Source: JBFHIJ01 sp041596515
GTDB lineage: Bacteria > Bacteroidota > Ignavibacteria > Kapaibacteriales > UBA2268
Length of the DNA: 64,000 bases
Assembly: GCA_041596515.1 (NCBI GenBank)
Contig: JBFHIJ010000006.1
Span: 1-64,000 of the forward strand
Direction: 5' to 3'
The stretch's first letter is position 1, and each line of letters opens with the position of its first letter. Below, piece by piece: positions 59,918 to 64,000 of this stretch. The position numbers and the translations under genes were made by a program. Below the pieces are notes generated by a model, which saw nothing but the letters and a program-made list of their open reading frames with translations, searched no databases and was not told the origin of the DNA.

Positions 59918-60610
59918 TTAGAAATTTACACCTTTAAAGTCTTCAATAAATGCTAACCCATTTTTAGCTTTTACATCATCCGGGTCCAACTCCAAAGCTT
60001 TTTTGTATGATACCCTAGCATCATAATTTTTACCTAAGTTCATATAGGCATCACCCAATAATGCAAAAGCAGAAGGGCTATCAGGATTTTTTAGTATCAT
60101 TTTTTCCAAACTTTTAGCAGCTTCTTCGTAGAATCCTAAACGTAAGTCTGTAACACCTAAATGGAAAAATGCTATTGTAAATTCAGGGGCTTTTTCTACA
60201 ACTGATTTGTAATATGTTCTTGCTTTATGTAAATCACCGCAGTGGTAATTCATAATACCAAGCCAATAATCAGCCATTAGAAATTCAGAATCCATCTCTA
60301 AGACTAACTCTAATTCTGAGATAGCTACTTTGATTTTGCCCATTCTATAGTATGCCAATGCCAGATCGTATCTGGCAGTAGGGAATTCCGGTAGTTTTTC
60401 GATCGCTTGCTTTAGAAACTGAACACTCTGATCTAACAGACCTAATCTATAGTATACATTACCAATATGCTTGTAGACTATTCCCAAATCAGGATTATCT
60501 TTTAGGGCTTCTTTATAGAATTCTATTGCTTTAAGGTATTCTCCATTAGTTTCTGCCTGATATGCCGAAAGCACGTGTTTATTGTCCGAGTCGAAATTTG
60601 AGTAAGTCAT
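59918..60610 (-). CDS. tetratricopeptide-repeat protein
   Basis: 230 residues of about six TPR units (AIEFYKEALKDNPDLGIVYKHIGNVYYRLG, ALLGDAYMNLGKNYDARVSYKKALELDP). No signal peptide. Cytoplasmic scaffold; partner unknown. Starts 73 bases downstream... on the opposite side of the 3-hydroxyacyl-CoA dehydrogenase stop, same strand. Confidence 0.9.
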   Translation of the reverse strand: MTYSNFDSDNKHVLSAYQAETNGEYLKAIEFYKEALKDNPDLGIVYKHIGNVYYRLGLLDQSVQFLKQAIEKLPEFPTARYDLALAYYRMGKIKVAISELELVLEMDSEFLMADYWLGIMNYHCGDLHKARTYYKSVVEKAPEFTIAFFHLGVTDLRLGFYEEAAKSLEKMILKNPDSPSAFALLGDAYMNLGKNYDARVSYKKALELDPDDVKAKNGLAFIEDFKGVNF

Positions 60611-60681
60611 TCTATTGTCTCCTAAATGAACTGTTTATATTATTAAAATAAACGCTTATATAAATTTAAAATTTTATTTTA

Positions 60682-61581
60682 TTATTTCAGATTTGCTTTA
60701 AATGAGAAATCTACCGGATAAGGTGTAGCTCCAGAATAATCATAAAACCCTCTACCTGATTTTCTTCCGTAATGCCCTGCGTTCACTAATTTTCTAAGCA
60801 AAGGAGCAGGTCTATACTTGCTATCTCCTAAATCATTATGCAAAACTTCCATAATAGATAAAGTCGTATCTAAACCAATCAAATCAGCTAATAGCAAAGG
60901 TCCCATTGGGTGAGCAAAACCAAGCTTCGCTACTTCGTCAATGCCATCAACAGTCCCTACATTTTCCATAAGAGAAAATACTGCTTCATTAATAAATGGC
61001 ATTAATATTCTATTCGCAATAAAACCGGGGTAATCATTTGCAGTAACCGGGACTTTATGCATAGTTATAGTAGTGTCTACTACAGCTCTGTATACTTTAT
61101 CATCTGTAGAAATTCCTCTTATTATTTCTACAAGTTTCATCATGGGTACTGGATTCATGAAGTGCATACCAATTACCTTGTCAGGTCTTTTAGTCTGTGC
61201 GGCTATCTCAGTGATGGATATGGTAGAAGTATTACTTGCCAAAATCGCTTCAGGCTTCGCTAACTTATCCAATTTTCGAAAAAGCTCAAATTTGATTTCT
61301 TTATTTTCAGTAGCGGCTTCAATTACTAAGTCAGCATCTTTTCCATCATTTAAATCAGTAGAAATTTGGATTCTATGCAAGATGGCAGATAAATCATCTG
61401 TTGTGATTATTCCTTTTTTTAGTTGTCTGTTTAAGTTCTTTTCGATTACAACAAGTGCTTTCTTTAAAGCGTCTTCAGCAATGTCGAACATTATAACATC
61501 AAAGCCGTATTGGGCAAATGTATGAGCGATTCCGTTTCCCATTGTGCCGGCACCAACTACCATTACTTTATTTAGTGTCAT
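60682..61581 (-). CDS. 3-hydroxyacyl-CoA (3-hydroxybutyryl-CoA) dehydrogenase
   Basis: 299 residues, single-function size. NAD-binding VVGAGTMGNGIAHTFAQYG (Rossmann), EAATEN, SNTSTISITEIA, GMHFMNPVPMMKLVEII (catalytic His and Asn region), C-terminal GRKSGRGFYDYS. Oxidises or reduces 3-hydroxyacyl-CoA in fatty acid or butyrate metabolism. Divergent from the YhdH-type reductase, which would suit acyl-CoA metabolism. Confidence 0.94.
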   Translation of the reverse strand: MTLNKVMVVGAGTMGNGIAHTFAQYGFDVIMFDIAEDALKKALVVIEKNLNRQLKKGIITTDDLSAILHRIQISTDLNDGKDADLVIEAATENKEIKFELFRKLDKLAKPEAILASNTSTISITEIAAQTKRPDKVIGMHFMNPVPMMKLVEIIRGISTDDKVYRAVVDTTITMHKVPVTANDYPGFIANRILMPFINEAVFSLMENVGTVDGIDEVAKLGFAHPMGPLLLADLIGLDTTLSIMEVLHNDLGDSKYRPAPLLRKLVNAGHYGRKSGRGFYDYSGATPYPVDFSFKANLK

Positions 61582-61711
61582 CTTTTAAACTCCTGTATCT
61601 GTATTTTTAGAATAAAAATTGCTAATTTGTATTTTGGGAATTGAATAATCCACTCAAAATTATTATTATGTCGAATTAATAATATATTTATTTAATATAT
61701 GAGGAATGAAG

Positions 61712-62704
61712 ATGAGAAATATTGAATACAAAGCAATGTTCGTAAGAGAAATCGAAGAAAAAAAGTTTGAAAGGAAAGTAGAGACTTTGGAAACAAAAGA
61801 CCTCCCACAAAATGGCGTTTTAATCAGAGTCTTATATTCTTCGCTTAATTACAAAGATGCTCTCTCTGCCTCAGGACATAAAGGCATAACCAGAAATTTC
61901 CCTTTTCAGCCCGGTATTGACGCTGCTGGGATAGTCGAAGAATCTAACTCTGATTTATGGAAATCGGGAGACGAAGTCATAGTAACAGGGCAAGATTTAG
62001 GTATGGATACCTATGGAGGCTTTGGACAATTTATCAATGTTCCTGCCGAATGGATTGTTCCAAGACCAGCAGGTCTTTCTCTCAAAGAAGCTATGATGTT
62101 TGGCACAGCTGGTTTTACTGCCGGAGTTAGTGTATATGAGCTCGAGAGGAACAATGTGAAGCCCGGCGACACTGTGCTTGTAACGGGTGCTTCCGGCGGA
62201 GTAGGAAGCATTAGTGTAGCTATACTCTCCAAATTAGGCTACAAAGTAATTGCTTCTACAGGAAAAAGAGACGAAGAATTTTTCTCAAAACTTGGCAATC
62301 CTGAGATTATAGACAGAAGTGAAGTCTATGACGACACTGCTCGGCCGCTACTGTCAGCAAGATGGCATGGTGCTATCGACACAGTTGGTGGTAAAACGCT
62401 TTCCACAGTTATCCGCTCTACTAAGCAAAGAGGTTGTGTAACAGTAATGGGCAACGTCGAATCCAACGATTTGAATATTACAGTGCTTCCATTCTTGCTG
62501 CGTAGTGTTACAGTGCAAGGTATTGCTTCTGCTTCAACTCCAATGGATATAAGAAGAGTGATATGGATGCATTTATCAGAAGATTGGAAAGTAGATCTAA
62601 ACTTCATGATTAAAGAGGTTGGGCTCGCTGGACTTAGCGATGAAATAGATACTATACTTAAAGGCGGACAGAAAGGCAGAGTAGTAGTTGATTTGTGGAA
62701 GTAG
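61712..62704 (+). CDS. YhdH/AcuI-type quinone oxidoreductase-like MDR protein
   Basis: 330 residues from ATG 61712, preceded by GAGGA at 61701 at proper spacing; ATG 61706 sits too close to it. Medium-chain reductase without zinc: VLYSSLNYKDALSASG, FQPGIDAAGIVEES, VLVTGASGGVGSISVAILSKLG, ATVGG-like DTVGGKT. The YhdH/AcuI branch includes acryloyl-CoA reductase. NADPH-dependent. Confidence 0.9.
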   Translation: MRNIEYKAMFVREIEEKKFERKVETLETKDLPQNGVLIRVLYSSLNYKDALSASGHKGITRNFPFQPGIDAAGIVEESNSDLWKSGDEVIVTGQDLGMDTYGGFGQFINVPAEWIVPRPAGLSLKEAMMFGTAGFTAGVSVYELERNNVKPGDTVLVTGASGGVGSISVAILSKLGYKVIASTGKRDEEFFSKLGNPEIIDRSEVYDDTARPLLSARWHGAIDTVGGKTLSTVIRSTKQRGCVTVMGNVESNDLNITVLPFLLRSVTVQGIASASTPMDIRRVIWMHLSEDWKVDLNFMIKEVGLAGLSDEIDTILKGGQKGRVVVDLWK

Positions 62705-62756
62705 AGTAAATAATTATTAAATATAAACAATGTTCAAGCTTCTAAAAAATATTTGT

Positions 62757-62784
62757 ATAAGTCCTCTTGAAAAAGGGGACTTAT
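62757..62784. other. strong hairpin between converging genes
   Basis: 12-bp stem ATAAGTCCTCTT with AAGGGGACTTAT, one G-U, loop GAAA; no T-run on the plus strand. It may help end transcription of one or both converging genes. Confidence 0.55.
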
Positions 62785-62821
62785 AGTGAAAAGGCTGCTA
62801 TATTTGATATATAAAAAAATA

Positions 62822-64000
62822 TTACTTCCTCGAAAAGCCGGCTAATCTCATTAGTATTAAATCTTGAAGATTCTCAGCTAAGCTATGCGGCACAGTATAA
62901 TTATTTATCATGATAGCAAAAGCTAACTCCTCATTATCTCTTGTAATTACGTATCCTGCTATGTTAGCAATGTGATTCATAGAGCCTGTCTTTGCTTTTA
63001 CTTTTTTTTCAGCTAATGACATTTTAAGCCTGTTAGCCAAAGTTCCATCTTTATTAGGCTCGGCAAGCGAAGCGAGAAAGTTATCTCTGTGTTTGGATCT
63101 ATACATAGCCACTAAGTAATTGACAATGTACCTAGGCGAAATCAGATTCATTCGCGAAAGTCCGGAACCATCTACTATTGAACTATTAGAAACTGAAACG
63201 CCTTTCTTTTTCAGGAAATCCTGCACACAATCTATACCATTAGCAGTGCTGCCATACCCACGAAATTCTCTACCTATGCTTTTTAACAGAATTTCTGCAT
63301 TTATGTTAGAGCTTTTTTTGTTTATAATTTTAATAATATCTTTAAGCTCAGGGGACAAATGCTCGGCTATTAATCTCATATTGGTATAATCTAATTTTTC
63401 ATTCCAGTTGTTGACGTTGAGCAAAGCACCTCTAAATCTAATATTTTTCTGCTTTAAAGCAAGCTGAAATTGATTTAGAAAAAACAGAACAGGATTATCA
63501 ATAGCAACAATTTTGTGCAACACATGTGTGCCTAAAGAGTCAAAGTTAATAGCACCGTATAACTCTATAATATTTGAATTTGGTTCTTTAAAAACTAACA
63601 CGTCTTCAGGGACTTTGTTGTCAGTAGTAGTAATGTAATTTATCACTCTTACATAATTGTTTTCCGGATATACAGAAAGAATGGCTGGTGAGCCAATAGT
63701 GTCGCCCTGAGTTACTCTAATGTCTATAACATTGTCGTTATAGGATAAACCACTAATCTGGGCTGAATAATCATTAGACAAATCATCCCATGCCCAACCG
63801 GGGGCGTAATGAATCTCGTCTAAATAATTTGCATCTCCTAGGATATTACCTCTAATGGAGGTAATATTGAGAGAATCCATTATATCAGCCCAAGATTCTA
63901 AGATGAGCTGAGGATTGATACCATAAGTAGTGGAGAGACTTGGGTCGGCATTACCTTGAATGATAATATTGCCTAGGAATTCACCATTTTCAGAAGTGAT
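62822..64000 (-). CDS. dacB: D-alanyl-D-alanine carboxypeptidase/endopeptidase (PBP4/DacB), N-terminus outside window
   Basis: The frame stays open to the right window edge, so about 393 C-terminal residues are seen; the first ATG at 63880 is not the real start. Upstream in frame, the PBP4 phrase NIIIQGNADPSLS is visible. SxN motif in DGSGLSRMN, KTG motif in VKAKTGSMNHI. The SxxK nucleophile lies outside the window. Cleaves D-Ala-D-Ala and meso-DAP cross-links in the periplasm. Confidence 0.92.
   Translation of the reverse strand: MTSENGEFLGNIIIQGNADPSLSTTYGINPQLILESWADIMDSLNITSIRGNILGDANYLDEIHYAPGWAWDDLSNDYSAQISGLSYNDNVIDIRVTQGDTIGSPAILSVYPENNYVRVINYITTTDNKVPEDVLVFKEPNSNIIELYGAINFDSLGTHVLHKIVAIDNPVLFFLNQFQLALKQKNIRFRGALLNVNNWNEKLDYTNMRLIAEHLSPELKDIIKIINKKSSNINAEILLKSIGREFRGYGSTANGIDCVQDFLKKKGVSVSNSSIVDGSGLSRMNLISPRYIVNYLVAMYRSKHRDNFLASLAEPNKDGTLANRLKMSLAEKKVKAKTGSMNHIANIAGYVITRDNEELAFAIMINNYTVPHSLAENLQDLILMRLAGFSRK

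Noticed and set aside
61073..61525. 150-codon frame antisense to the 3-hydroxyacyl-CoA dehydrogenase
   Set aside because: Shadow of a well-supported gene; no start signals.
1..64000. tRNA, rRNA, CRISPR, prophage
   Set aside because: No supporting pattern was seen by eye on either strand; tRNAscan and CRISPR finders could not be run.

Overview
The window is AT-rich DNA from a Gram-negative bacterium of the Bacteroidota/Chlorobi superphylum. The assignment is an inference from gene content. Three exported proteins end in type IX secretion (T9SS) C-terminal sorting domains (1054-4035, 13039-14127, 17129-18781), one of them on an SBBP-repeat protein. There is also a DUF2851 protein, a BACON-like lipoprotein, separate rfaE1 and rfaE2 genes, MtaB and several lipoproteins. 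Ignavibacteria or Kapabacteria-like lineages fit best, but only a phylogeny of Ffh, TruA or S16 could confirm this. I saw no rRNA, tRNA, CRISPR array, transposase or integrase.

Layout. 1-960: end of an SDR/acyl-carrier-protein pair. 1-5.6 kb: a large T9SS SBBP/lectin protein and a DsbD-N/redoxin pair. 5.9-9.2 kb: EamA transporter, then ffh-rpsP. 9.2-15 kb: minus-strand accessory block with a serine hydrolase, small hypotheticals, a tandem duplicated gene of which one copy is broken by a single stop codon, a T9SS SGNH-like protein and a lipoprotein. 15.5-19.3 kb: lytic transglycosylase, lone ABC ATPase, exported metalloprotease and FnIII protein. 19.5-24.5 kb: NHLRC2-like thioredoxin/NHL lipoprotein, whose 3' end is duplicated around an inserted mrr restriction gene, then mscS. 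24.4-28.6 kb: an in-frame TatD/beta-barrel fusion, an esterase-like protein lacking its nucleophile, and a tyrosine phenol-lyase. 28.7-36.2 kb: two response regulators, then a chaperone-usher-like pilus operon (three small subunit-like proteins, a PapD-like chaperone and an usher-like barrel). 36.2-41.3 kb: a PIN-domain pair, truA, an M48 protease, pyrF, a lipoprotein, DUF2851 and a 56-residue gene. 41.3-48.5 kb: two coupled histidine kinases, mtaB, rfaE1-rfaE2 and a pentapeptide protein. 48.5-57.7 kb: two accessory genes separated by displaced copies of the pbpC 3' end, then pbpC, a BACON lipoprotein, a TauE/SafE permease and a beta-lactamase-fold protein lacking key residues. 57.8-64 kb: Cys-rich exported protein, CoA-binding protein, outer membrane barrel, TPR protein, 3-hydroxyacyl-CoA dehydrogenase, YhdH reductase, partial PBP4.

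Two things stand out. First, a complete-looking chaperone-usher-type fimbrial operon lies outside Proteobacteria, with post-subunit hairpins, a structured leader and an unusual usher. Second, accessory genes at two loci (pbpC and the NHLRC2-like gene) are inserted exactly behind a core gene, and the old 3' end of that gene is left beyond each insert with its reading frame still recognisable. No recombinase is visible in either place. This implies a 3'-end-replacing way of gaining genes, either an unrecognised mobile mechanism or repeated homology-assisted capture of donor DNA.
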